Part shown: piece by piece, positions 16,753-23,588 of the stretch | Layout: every line of letters starts with the position of its first letter | How positions within the stretch are numbered: the first letter of the stretch is position 1 | Assembly: GCA_007135635.1 (NCBI GenBank) | Contig: SLIO01000169.1 | Location: forward strand, 1 to 24,595 | Reading direction: 5' to 3' | DNA length: 24,595 nt | From: Methylomicrobium sp. | GTDB lineage: Bacteria; Pseudomonadota; Gammaproteobacteria; Methylococcales; Methylomonadaceae | Program-made: the position numbers and the translations under genes | Notes under the pieces: model-generated | What the model saw: only the letters and a program-made list of their open reading frames with translations | What the model was told of the DNA's origin: nothing | Database searches by the model: none

Positions 16753-17353
16753 ATAACACCGGCTGACTTGGCTTTTTATTCGTCTTTCTATGTCCTCTCC
16801 ATACCAGCCAACCGCCCAACCACAACGCAAGCCATGACATATAATTCACTAGGGAAAAACCATTGATTTCCTGCCCCATCGTTCTAAATAATTTATCCCA
16901 CTCTTTTCGGCTTTTTTCTTGACCATAAGGCTCGACAATGCCATTCGATGCGACTTGCCAGAGTTGGGCGTACATGTAGGCATAATCATGCACCAATCCG
17001 GGAATCAGCAACAAGCCAGTTGGACTGAGTAAAGCCCATAATGGCCTCGGAATCGAAGCACCGTCGAATTCAAAGCCTTCGGGTATAACGATCTTGGAGC
17101 CATCCGACAATTCGTAATACCAGTTTTCGGTTAAAACCCATTTTCTGACTTTAAAAATCGAAGCCACTAACTTTTGTAGCTTTGTTTTTTGATTTTTTGT
17201 CGGTATAGGCACCGGTTTAACGACCGGCATTGAATCTAAAGAGATCGCTGGCAAGGCATCCAGGTGTATAAATATTTTAATAATATACAACAACAAATAG
17301 CCGGCCAGAAGCACAGTGGCAACCCAACCAATACAGTAAATGAAATCGACCAT
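16751..17353 (-). CDS. DUF1353 family membrane protein
   Basis: The 200-residue protein has a hydrophobic N-terminal segment (5-28), a central domain with the DUF1353 signature FEFDGASIPRPLW (94-106) and HDYAY (122-126), and a second hydrophobic segment near 168-190 (SWLALWLGGWLVW). DUF1353 proteins occur in phages and bacterial chromosomes and their function is not established. The HD pair suggests a metal-binding or enzymatic role, but this is unproven. The two flanking membrane segments are additions to the core domain. GGGGGAG lies 3-4 nt before the ATG. It converges with mtgA and is not part of a recognisable prophage. Confidence 0.85.
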   Translation of the reverse strand: MVDFIYCIGWVATVLLAGYLLLYIIKIFIHLDALPAISLDSMPVVKPVPIPTKNQKTKLQKLVASIFKVRKWVLTENWYYELSDGSKIVIPEGFEFDGASIPRPLWALLSPTGLLLIPGLVHDYAYMYAQLWQVASNGIVEPYGQEKSRKEWDKLFRTMGQEINGFSLVNYMSWLALWLGGWLVWRGHRKTNKKPSQPVL

Positions 17354-17532
17354 AACTCCCCCTACGAATTATTTTATATTTATTGAGGCTGATAAGAGCC
17401 TACTTTCTAAGCACTAACATCCTGGTTTCCTATGACTTGAAAAAACGGTAACGTTACAAGGACGAATAGAAAACCGTCTTAATCTTACGGTATATACGAA
17501 TCAAATTGCAAAGAAATTATTTTTAATTTCAT

Positions 17533-17563
17533 AAGTTTAACTATCACGCCGCACTACTTTCGG
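17533..17563. repeat. Copy of the 3' end of the deformylase gene
   Basis: These 31 bp match 18089-18119 (end of the deformylase gene plus 11 bp downstream) at 29 of 31 positions, in the same orientation. They bracket a roughly 525-bp segment of repeats. Confidence 0.8.
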
Positions 17564-17621
17564 AAAGCCTAGCGGGCGAAATATTTACTCCCTTTATACT
17601 CAAAAAATGGTTATCTTTATG

Positions 17622-17803
17622 AAGGTATGGGGGGTGTGGCTAGCGAGGATGTCGGCAGCAGGGCAGGTTTTTGCTCCATGCAAAATCTGCATTCACGCCA
17701 TCCCTAGCATTCGAGCTGCCGTCAAGCCCCCATGGATGGGTTCAGGCGATCCTCGATAGACACATCCCATACCTTTTGTTCTTAGACGGTTTTTCAATCA
17801 AAG
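17622..17803. repeat. Dispersed repeat family 1, copy C
   Basis: Ends AAGGTATGGG (17622) and CCCATACCTT (to 17775) are inverted repeats; inner arms GTGTGGCTAGCGAGGAT and ATCCTCGATAGACACAT extend them imperfectly. Inside are GCAGG-TTTTTGCTCCATGCAAAA-TCTGC, ATTCACGCCATCC and the core GCCGTCAAGCCCCCATGG / ATGGGTTCA. The right flank TTCTTAGACGGTTTTT is shared with copy A. The 17354-18099 stretch contains no credible gene. Confidence 0.75.
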
Positions 17804-17982
17804 AAGGAGTAGAACAAGCTCCATGATGGGTTTCCGCTTCGCTCCTAGCCATCCTACTCATAAGCGACAACTTAGTGTCTATTCTATAGTGTATTTGTGG
17901 CTTTATACGTCATATCAGCATGGATTGCCGATATCCAGGTTACATGGGTGTGAAGCTAAGCATTGCCATCCCTGGCCCTGGA

Positions 17983-18003
17983 TTCCGCCAGTCCCTGGCG
18001 GAA
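17983..18003. repeat. Perfect small palindrome (REP-like)
   Basis: TTCCGCCAG-TCC-CTGGCGGAA is a 9-bp perfect stem with a 3-nt loop, followed by TGACG. The form resembles interspersed REP-type palindromes. No second full copy was found in this window. Confidence 0.6.
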
Positions 18004-18058
18004 TGACGCGATTTACCTTGAGTTGGCGCCTATGCCCGTCCTACTCCTGGATTATTTA

Positions 18059-18091
18059 AAATGCTTTGGCACAAAGACCGCATTTTAGAAG
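18059..18091 (+). pseudogene. Diverged 33-bp fragment of mtgA
   Basis: This stretch matches mtgA 16434-16466 at 30 of 33 positions and would encode MLWHKDRILE, residues 153-162 of MtgA, then stops at a TAA in the adjoining sequence. All three differences are synonymous (CAT/CAC, ATT-CTG/ATT-TTA). It joins directly to the deformylase-end repeat at 18089. It is too short to function. Confidence 0.75.
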
Positions 18092-18099
18092 CTTAACCA

Positions 18100-18651
18100 T
18101 CACGCCGCACTACTTTCGGTAATCAACTTCTGAAACTCCTGTTCTGAAACGATATCACGATTCGTTTCGACACGATCGAGATAAACCAATCCATCCAAGT
18201 GGTCGTATTCATGTTGAAAAACCCTTGCTACAAAATCCTCCAAAATCAGCGTCCGGCTGACTCCCTGCTGGTTAAGATAACTAACACTAATCGTCCGGAA
18301 CCGAGGCACTAAGGCCCGAATACCGGGAATACTTAAACAACCCTCCCAATCCTTTGCGATCTCGTTCGATAGCACATTAAATTCGGGGTTGACCATCACA
18401 GTTGGATCCATAGTAGGGGCCTTAGGATATCGAGGCGTGGAACGCGAAGCAACGATCATTATTCTAAGCGATTCGCCAATTTGCGGAGCGGCCAAACCAA
18501 CCCCCTCGGTACTTGCCAATGTTGCCTGCATCGCAGCAATTACATCGATCACAGACGGGTCGTCGACTCGTTCGACCGGCATGGCAATTCGCCTTAGGAC
18601 CTGAGCGCCGATTTGCTCGATAGCGCGGATGTTCGTATTACTATTCATCAT
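18100..18651 (-). CDS. def: Peptide deformylase
   Basis: The 183-residue protein has the three deformylase motifs: GVGLAAPQIG (50-59), EGCLS with metal ligand C105, and QHEYDH with H147, catalytic E148 and H151. All catalytic residues are present, so it should remove the formyl group from nascent N-termini using a bound Fe(II)-type metal. It is not beside fmt, the usual neighbour of the housekeeping def, so it may be a second deformylase. It lies 53 bp downstream of the OxyR-like regulator on the same strand and may be co-transcribed. Two adjacent ATGs (18651, 18648) are possible starts; no strong Shine-Dalgarno is seen. Confidence 0.92.
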   Translation of the reverse strand: MMNSNTNIRAIEQIGAQVLRRIAMPVERVDDPSVIDVIAAMQATLASTEGVGLAAPQIGESLRIMIVASRSTPRYPKAPTMDPTVMVNPEFNVLSNEIAKDWEGCLSIPGIRALVPRFRTISVSYLNQQGVSRTLILEDFVARVFQHEYDHLDGLVYLDRVETNRDIVSEQEFQKLITESSAA

Positions 18652-18704
18652 TTTCGTTAGTCTAAAAAAACCTACAAAAGAAGCCGACTTAAAAACCCAC
18701 TCGA

Positions 18705-19580
18705 CTAAAAGCCTTGTTGCAATTTTGCGATCAAGGCTTGCCGTTCGGGCTTTGGCGACACTTGCGTTTGAAATATCGCATGGATATCGCGGACGATTTC
18801 AGGATCGATCAAGTTGCGATAATCGACAAGCCCAGTATCTTTAGGAACAGAAAATTCAGGCATCAACGCTACACCCATGCCGGCACGAACCATATTCAAA
18901 ATCCATTCCTCGCTATTACTCCGATAGGCCGCATACAAATCGATATGCAAATCCCGACAGACACTTTTAAGTTTTTCTCGTAACTCGCAATTGAGCCTAT
19001 CTAGATAAGGTTCGGATTGCAAAGTTTTTAAATCGATGTTCTGCATTTGTTTAAATCGATGCTGATTACTGAAAGCGACAACGTAACGCTCGCGATATAG
19101 CAATAACGACTGAAAAGGCCGGACCGGCAAAACAATCGGCGCACTGATCGCTAGGTCAAGATACCCCTCATCCAATTGTTTCAGCAAATTACTCTCGGTA
19201 TCGACAATCAACTCCAGCTCAATACGAGGAAAATCGCGTTGAAAATCTGCCAACACCGGACTCAAACTCTGCGAGCCGATCGTATTCATCATGCCGACCC
19301 GAATAGGCACAGTATTCAGGCGGGTAAATCGTATCGCTTCAGCTTTGATGGCTTGCGCTTCAAGAAAAATTCGGCGAAGATTCGGCTCGACCAAACGACC
19401 TAACGCGGTTAAGTGGCATCCCCCTCTATCCCTTACAAAAAGTTCGCCGCCCATTTCTTCCTCAAGCTTTTTAATCGCTTGCGTCATCGAAGGTTGTGAG
19501 ACATAGACCGCTTGTGCTGCGCGTGTGAACGTGCCTTTATCGCAAACCGCCAGAAAGTAACGAATTTGATGCATTTCCAT
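18705..19580 (-). CDS. LysR-family transcriptional regulator, OxyR-like
   Basis: The 291-residue protein has an N-terminal winged helix-turn-helix (residues 1-60: FTRAAQAVYVSQPSMTQAIKKLEEE) and a periplasmic-binding-like effector domain (about 90-290). Its effector domain has C198 (RLNCELRE) and C208 (SVCRDLH). These match in position and spacing the C199/C208 redox pair of E. coli OxyR, although overall identity looks modest. The TIGSQSLSPVLADF segment resembles OxyR TVGPYLLPHIIP. LysR regulators commonly act on a divergent gene, here the EthD-type gene, across a 117-bp gap containing an OxyR-like operator. The regulator may also control its own gene and the downstream deformylase. The LysR call is firm; peroxide sensing is inference, as many LysR proteins have cysteines. 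Confidence 0.9.
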   Translation of the reverse strand: MEMHQIRYFLAVCDKGTFTRAAQAVYVSQPSMTQAIKKLEEEMGGELFVRDRGGCHLTALGRLVEPNLRRIFLEAQAIKAEAIRFTRLNTVPIRVGMMNTIGSQSLSPVLADFQRDFPRIELELIVDTESNLLKQLDEGYLDLAISAPIVLPVRPFQSLLLYRERYVVAFSNQHRFKQMQNIDLKTLQSEPYLDRLNCELREKLKSVCRDLHIDLYAAYRSNSEEWILNMVRAGMGVALMPEFSVPKDTGLVDYRNLIDPEIVRDIHAIFQTQVSPKPERQALIAKLQQGF

Positions 19581-19598
19581 AACAGCCAGTCTAATTGC

Positions 19599-19634
19599 AT
19601 AGAGAAAAACTATTCTTTCATAGAAAGCGGCTAT
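19599..19634. promoter_or_regulatory. OxyR/LysR-type double operator in the divergent promoter
   Basis: Two ATAG-N7-CTAT boxes (19599-19613 and 19620-19634) each satisfy the LysR T-N11-A rule and lie 21 bp apart. This gives four half-sites spaced 11, 10 and 11 bp. The OxyR consensus is the same quadruple ATAG/CTAT arrangement, with one more base between the two boxes. The first box is 18 bp from the regulator start and the second 63 bp from the EthD-type start at 19698. Confidence 0.65.
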
Positions 19635-19697
19635 TTTACATAACTAATAAATCGTTGTTACATGGACACATCAATTACAAAACTATACGAGAAACTT

Positions 19698-20024
19698 ATG
19701 CAAGCGGCGAAGTTAATTGTCATGTATCCTAAACCAACCGACCTGGATGTCTTCGAACACCGTTATACGGAAGAGCATGTTCCTATGGCCGTAGAAAAAA
19801 TGGTTGGTAAAACTCGTTTTGTCGCCTCATTAATAACTTCGACTGCCGATGGCAAGCCTGCGCCCTTTCACCGAATGGCCGAAGTCTATTTTCCGTCGAT
19901 GCCGGCTTTAGAAGCTTGTTTGAATTCAATCGGCGGGCAAGAAACGGCTAAACATGCCGTGCAAATTTCCAGCGGCGGCGCTCCTTTATTCCTAATTTCC
20001 GAAGTCGAAACTGTCGACTTTTAG
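19698..20024 (+). CDS. EthD-domain (dimeric ferredoxin-like) protein
   Basis: Starting at 19698 (after ACGAGAAACTT) gives a 108-residue protein, the usual size for EthD-type proteins. An upstream in-frame ATG at 19662 would add 12 residues but has no ribosome-binding site and sits close to the operator. The pattern KLIVMYPKPTDLDVFEHRYTEEHVPMA is typical: a first beta-strand followed by an F..RY..EHVP segment. EthD was named from the ethyl tert-butyl ether degradation locus; related dimeric alpha/beta barrels include hydroxylases, decarboxylases and small-molecule-binding proteins. The substrate is unknown. It is first in a possible operon with the gene 22 bp downstream. Confidence 0.8.
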   Translation: MQAAKLIVMYPKPTDLDVFEHRYTEEHVPMAVEKMVGKTRFVASLITSTADGKPAPFHRMAEVYFPSMPALEACLNSIGGQETAKHAVQISSGGAPLFLISEVETVDF

Positions 20025-20046
20025 CCAACCTAAACAGGAGACTGTG

Positions 20047-20667
20047 ATGAACAAAGGCAAAATAACTATAAATCGTTCACGGATCTTATCCTATCATCGT
20101 TTTTTCGAACAGTTGTTGATCGCCGCTTTTTTACTATCGTGCTTGATTATCGTTTCGCCGGCACACGCCCATCGGGGGGCGGTTGATGAAATCGATGCCT
20201 GCAATATCCGTGTCGGTGTCGATAGCGTCCATTTCACCGCATACACTCCTGAATTATCGGGTAGTAAAGGCTATTGCAATGCGATCCCGCAAGTCGGTCA
20301 AACGCATTTGGTCTTCGACTACGGCGGCAAGGCTTTACGCACGATCGATGTGGAATTCGAGATCACTAAGGAACCGGAAGGCACCCGGATTTTTTATCAA
20401 GAGCCGCAAAAGGTCAAAACCGGTTCGTTTAGCGGCATTGTCGACTTTAGCCAGTACGGCGCGGGCAATTATTTAGCTCATATCACAATCGTCGACAACG
20501 ACAAGCAACTCGATTCGCATATCCCGTTTTCGGTAGGTCTCGAAGACCCCGACAGCTTCAATTTTATGCCACTACTGTTCGTATTCGGCTTATCGGCTTT
20601 TGTGGTGCTGGCATTCATGTACGTGAGCAAGGATAACGATAAACCTACCGATACTCCGGAAGCCTAA
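20047..20667 (+). CDS. Secreted, C-terminally membrane-anchored protein with predicted N-terminal histidine
   Basis: The ATG at 20047 follows AGGAG by 6 nt (the GTG just before is too close). The 206-residue protein has a signal sequence (18-41) with a PAHA|HRG cleavage site, which would leave His42 as the mature N-terminus. A beta-strand-rich domain follows (42-165) with two cysteines, C52 and C77, and further histidines H62, H87, H145 and H158. A single membrane helix (173-193) precedes a short acidic tail. I do not recognise the family. A free N-terminal histidine on a beta-sandwich is how CopC, lytic polysaccharide monooxygenases and PmoB bind copper, so copper binding is a hypothesis. 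Tight spacing to the EthD-type gene and 43 bp to the esterase support co-transcription. Confidence 0.75.
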   Translation: MNKGKITINRSRILSYHRFFEQLLIAAFLLSCLIIVSPAHAHRGAVDEIDACNIRVGVDSVHFTAYTPELSGSKGYCNAIPQVGQTHLVFDYGGKALRTIDVEFEITKEPEGTRIFYQEPQKVKTGSFSGIVDFSQYGAGNYLAHITIVDNDKQLDSHIPFSVGLEDPDSFNFMPLLFVFGLSAFVVLAFMYVSKDNDKPTDTPEA

Positions 20668-20710
20668 TCTGAAGCGCATTTAACCCAACATCAAAACCCG
20701 GAATGCGTCA

Positions 20711-21601
20711 ATGATTGATTTCTCAACAATAAAACCCCACCTGACCAAACGATACATGTGGCTGGGAGCAATTTTTCTGCCACCCATCCTGTTAGTTCTG
20801 ATCATGTTGTTGATGGAAAGAGGGAGTAGTGATTATGCTCAGATGGGCAACGCCGTTTACCGGCCCGAGTCAATTCAAGGCCGATGCCAAACAGAACAGC
20901 TAAAAGGATCTGCCGGCGCCACCAATGGCGAATCCACCGCAGATGGAATCAAATTTAACGTACGCACACCTTTAAATTATGACCCGAAAATCCTTCACCC
21001 TTTGTTAGTGGTATTATCGCCTGCCGGTTCCAATCGAGCTAAAACCGAAAAAACGACCGATCTAACGCTAGCGGCAACCACCGCCGGTATGATTGTCGTT
21101 TATGCGGATCATCCGCCTCTATCGCCCACCACGACCGTCGAACTCGGCACCATTCCCGAACTCATCGCAAAAAAATGGTGTATCGACGACAAAAGTATCT
21201 ATATCACCGGTCATTCCGACGGAGGCACTTCCGCCATGGCCTTGGCATTCATGTCCGGCACCAAGCATATTCCTACCGCAATAGCCCCAAGCGCGGCCGG
21301 CATCAATTATCAAGACTTGCGCGAACGCCGTTGCCCCGACCCGCTTCCGGTCATGATCATGCATAGCGCGAAAGACAAGCTGTTTCCAGGTTATGGCAAG
21401 GACTCTGCGGGTTGGTGGGCGACATGTAACCAATGCGACCCGATCCCGGAACCGCTCGATAATGGGTGCAGCGGTTACACGAATTGCGCTAATGACATAA
21501 AAACCTGGTATTGCGAAGGCGATAAACCGCATTCGCAATGGCCGGATATCAACGCAACGTTGATTGATTTTTTTGTAGCATCGGCCCGAAAAGAAAAGTA
21601 A
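20711..21601 (+). CDS. Membrane-anchored alpha/beta-hydrolase, PHB depolymerase/esterase-like
   Basis: The 296-residue protein has an N-terminal membrane segment (16-36) and a periplasmic alpha/beta-hydrolase domain. The nucleophile elbow is G167-H-S169-D-G-G; the likely acid is D222 (MHSAKDKLFPG) and the base H274 (DKPHSQWP). LLVVLSPAGS (98-107) fits the oxyanion-hole strand. The arrangement and PHSQWP ending resemble the LpqC/poly(3-hydroxybutyrate) depolymerase and feruloyl-esterase group. Eight cysteines in the periplasmic part (C59, C157, C208, C239, C242, C253, C259, C268) suggest several disulfides. It should cleave an ester outside the cytoplasm; the substrate is unknown. A hairpin follows at 21610. 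Confidence 0.83.
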   Translation: MIDFSTIKPHLTKRYMWLGAIFLPPILLVLIMLLMERGSSDYAQMGNAVYRPESIQGRCQTEQLKGSAGATNGESTADGIKFNVRTPLNYDPKILHPLLVVLSPAGSNRAKTEKTTDLTLAATTAGMIVVYADHPPLSPTTTVELGTIPELIAKKWCIDDKSIYITGHSDGGTSAMALAFMSGTKHIPTAIAPSAAGINYQDLRERRCPDPLPVMIMHSAKDKLFPGYGKDSAGWWATCNQCDPIPEPLDNGCSGYTNCANDIKTWYCEGDKPHSQWPDINATLIDFFVASARKEK

Positions 21602-21609
21602 CCTTAAAC

Positions 21610-21645
21610 TCGATGAACCAAACGTGAGTTTCATCGATTATTTCA
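21610..21645 (+). terminator. Possible terminator after the esterase gene
   Basis: TCGATGAA (21610-21617) pairs with TTCATCGA (21630-21637) around a 12-nt loop, followed by TTATTTC. An alternative overlapping stem AAACTC/GAGTTT exists. The stem is AT-rich, so strength is uncertain. It separates the esterase and MBL genes (192-bp gap). Confidence 0.45.
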
Positions 21646-21793
21646 AACAATTGCTGAGGAGTAAAAAACCGCAAGCGCTAGGTATGGCCTAAATCCCGGC
21701 GCCGAATTTTGATCTACGATGATAATTGGCGACCATTCCTTAGCCAATTCGAACTGTACCCAAATCATCCGAAAAAGCACTCAAGAGGCGAAC

Positions 21794-22741
21794 ATGAATC
21801 AAGCAAAGTTCCAAACTTTAGCATTCACCTTGGCGATTGGCCTGACGAGCTTAGTTTTGGTCGCTTATTCATCAACTGCGGCCTCTCGATCAAAAGTTCA
21901 ATTGCAAGTGTTGGGTGCTGGCGGCCCGGAAATTACCGATCGGCGCGCGGGGAGTTCTTATTTGCTCCGTATCGACGATAAAGCGTTAGTGATGATCGAT
22001 ACCGGCCCCGGTAGTAGCCTTAATTTCGAAAAATCCGGAGCGGATTTCAACGATTTGCAGGCCCTGTTATTCACGCATTTTCATGTCGATCACAGTAGCG
22101 ATTTTCCAGCCTTGGTAAAAGGCTCCTATTTTACCGGCCGTAAAGTTGACTTACCGATCTATGGCCCATCAGGCAACGATCTCATGCCTTCGACAAAGGA
22201 ATTTATCAATCAATTGTTCGGCAAAACCGGCATCTACCGTTACTTAAACGAATACATCAACCCCGACAGCCCGAGCAATTATAAAATACAAGCTCACAAC
22301 GTCCGTTTCACCAAAAACAAGATACAATCATTCAATATTGCACCGAATTTAAACATCAGCGCCATTTCCGTGCATCACGGCCCCTTGCCCGCTTTAGCCT
22401 GGCGAATCGACGCAGAAGACTGCCGCATCGTCATCTCCGGCGACTCCAGCAACCAATACGAAACTTTGGTTAAACTAGCCGAAGACTCAGACTTACTCAT
22501 CGCCCACCATGCGATACCGGAACAAGCAACAGGTGCCGCCCGAAATCTGCACATGCCGCCTTCGGAAATCGGCAAAATCGCACAGGCCGCAAAGGCCAAG
22601 CATTTAGTCTTATCGCACCGCATGCGGCGAACCGAAGGCATGGAAGAAGAAACCTCGGCAATCATACGCAAGCACTTTCCGGGACCGATCGATTTTGCCG
22701 ACGATTTGGAGAGTTATCCATTGACCGGCTGTGAAAAGTAA
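21794..22741 (+). CDS. Exported metallo-beta-lactamase-fold hydrolase
   Basis: The ATG at 21794 follows AGAGGCGAAC and opens a signal-like segment (residues 1-30, ending STAA), which an earlier start would bury. The 315-residue protein has the metal motif TH95-F-H97-V-D99-H100, then HHGPLPALAW, VISGDSS (bridging aspartate), LIAHHAIPE and a last LSHRMRR histidine. This is the order seen in RNase Z/phosphodiesterase/lactonase-type MBL proteins with two metals. Export argues against tRNA processing and for a periplasmic substrate such as a phosphodiester, sulfate ester or lactone. It follows the esterase on the same strand, but the 192-bp gap and the hairpin suggest its own promoter. Confidence 0.87.
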   Translation: MNQAKFQTLAFTLAIGLTSLVLVAYSSTAASRSKVQLQVLGAGGPEITDRRAGSSYLLRIDDKALVMIDTGPGSSLNFEKSGADFNDLQALLFTHFHVDHSSDFPALVKGSYFTGRKVDLPIYGPSGNDLMPSTKEFINQLFGKTGIYRYLNEYINPDSPSNYKIQAHNVRFTKNKIQSFNIAPNLNISAISVHHGPLPALAWRIDAEDCRIVISGDSSNQYETLVKLAEDSDLLIAHHAIPEQATGAARNLHMPPSEIGKIAQAAKAKHLVLSHRMRRTEGMEEETSAIIRKHFPGPIDFADDLESYPLTGCEK

Positions 22742-22879
22742 CTACCGATCGTTCCTAACGTAATTATTCATACCCCTTGAGCACTTTCCTGGGAATGCGG
22801 CCGTGACGCGCTTATTCAAACAACCCGATCGTTTTGGTCTGTAAATGGCATCAACAGAATTCATATTTTGATGATCCCA

Positions 22880-23191
22880 CTATGACAAACAAAAAAGCGT
22901 TTTTAGACGCTGTTCAACTGCGATTTGATCAGCCGAAGCAAACTGCCCTAATTTCGCCAAAATCAGGCGATTGTCCAGCGTGAACAGCTTTAAACGAATA
23001 ATAAATGGTGCTGGTAATCCGGCTGCCATTAAGTTTTCAATTTGGGTATCCAAAGGCCAGTCTGAATGTTTCGCGCTGGTAATCATGGACATAACGCTAT
23101 GACCGATTGGCGAATTAAAGGTTTTGTCGACGGATAATACCAAGGCTGGGCGGTTTTTACTTGATTGCCGATCAGTAAACGGAAGCCGATT
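22880..23191 (-). pseudogene. MazF/PemK-family toxin gene truncated at its 5' end
   Basis: From 23191 the minus strand encodes PFTDRQSSKNRPALVLSVDK, MSMITSAKHSDWPLD, AGLPAPFIIRLKLFTLD and LAKLGQFASADQ to the TAG at 22880, 103 residues. This is nearly all of a MazF/PemK endoribonuclease: the FTD...K.RPALVLS strand, the TS and S/W loop, and the GL..P strand. The codon before N (23192-23194) is TAA, formed at the exact edge of repeat copy D. The start codon, Shine-Dalgarno and roughly the first 10-15 residues are therefore gone. A TTG at 23143 could start a shorter form lacking the first strand. No antitoxin gene is visible on either side. The intact family cleaves mRNA; this copy is probably dead, with the break caused by the element. 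Confidence 0.8.
22891..22911 (-). terminator. Terminator overlapping the end of the toxin remnant
   Basis: On the minus strand AGCGT-CTAAAA-ACGCT is followed by TTTTTTG, with the hairpin lying inside the last codons of the toxin reading frame. Confidence 0.6.
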
Positions 23192-23193
23192 TT

Positions 23194-23460
23194 AGGGTGT
23201 GGGGTATGCCTGTCGAGGAACGCCGTAAACCCATCCATGGGGGCTTGGCGGCAGCTCAAACGCCAAGGATGGCGTGAATGCAGATTTTGCATTACGCCAA
23301 GGATGGCGTGTAGTAGGGCAATGCAGGGCAGAAAAATGCTCCTGCATTTTCTGCATTCATTACATCCATGTAACTCAGCAATTGCCGAGGAGCAAAAATC
23401 TGCCCTGCTGCCGACATCCTCGCCAAGCATACCCCACACCCTTTTTGATCTCCAAATTGG
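23194..23460. repeat. Dispersed repeat family 1, copy D, with perfect inverted termini
   Basis: AGGGTGTGGGGTATGC (23194-23209) is the exact reverse complement of GCATACCCCACACCCT (23427-23442), and the arms continue inward as CTGTCGAGGA / TCCTCGCCAA with two mismatches. Inside are the CCATCCATGGGGGCTTGGCGG core and several AAGGATGGCGTG / GCATTCATTACATCC units around the hairpin arm sequences TTTTGC and GAGCAAAAATC. GATCTCCAAATTGGGAATT beyond the right terminus also recurs in copies A and B. No transposase is encoded. The left terminus abuts the toxin gene. Confidence 0.8.
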
Positions 23461-23588
23461 GAATTGCTGCGCCAAGCATCGCCACCAACTCGGACGCGCA
23501 AAAACTACGTTACGCTCCGCTTTTTAAAGGGGTTCAGGTTGAATATTAAATAAACTTGAATCTTTTTTCGGACCCTTTTTTCGCCGCC

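Noticed and set aside
17823..18059. 78-codon frame in the mosaic region
   Set aside because: It spans a palindromic repeat and lacks a ribosome-binding site; no recognisable protein features.
20047..20667. Assignment as PmoD/AmoD-type protein
   Set aside because: It shares the secreted, C-terminally anchored plan, but I could not see the copper-site cysteine/methionine arrangement of PmoD and no pmo gene is nearby.
21119..21634. Minus-strand 171-codon frame opposite the esterase
   Set aside because: The plus strand encodes an intact alpha/beta-hydrolase with its catalytic triad; the antisense translation has no pattern.
23165..23549. Overlapping frames of 90-130 codons over repeat copy D
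   Set aside because: The translations consist of inverted-repeat sequence; the same DNA in other copies is not open.
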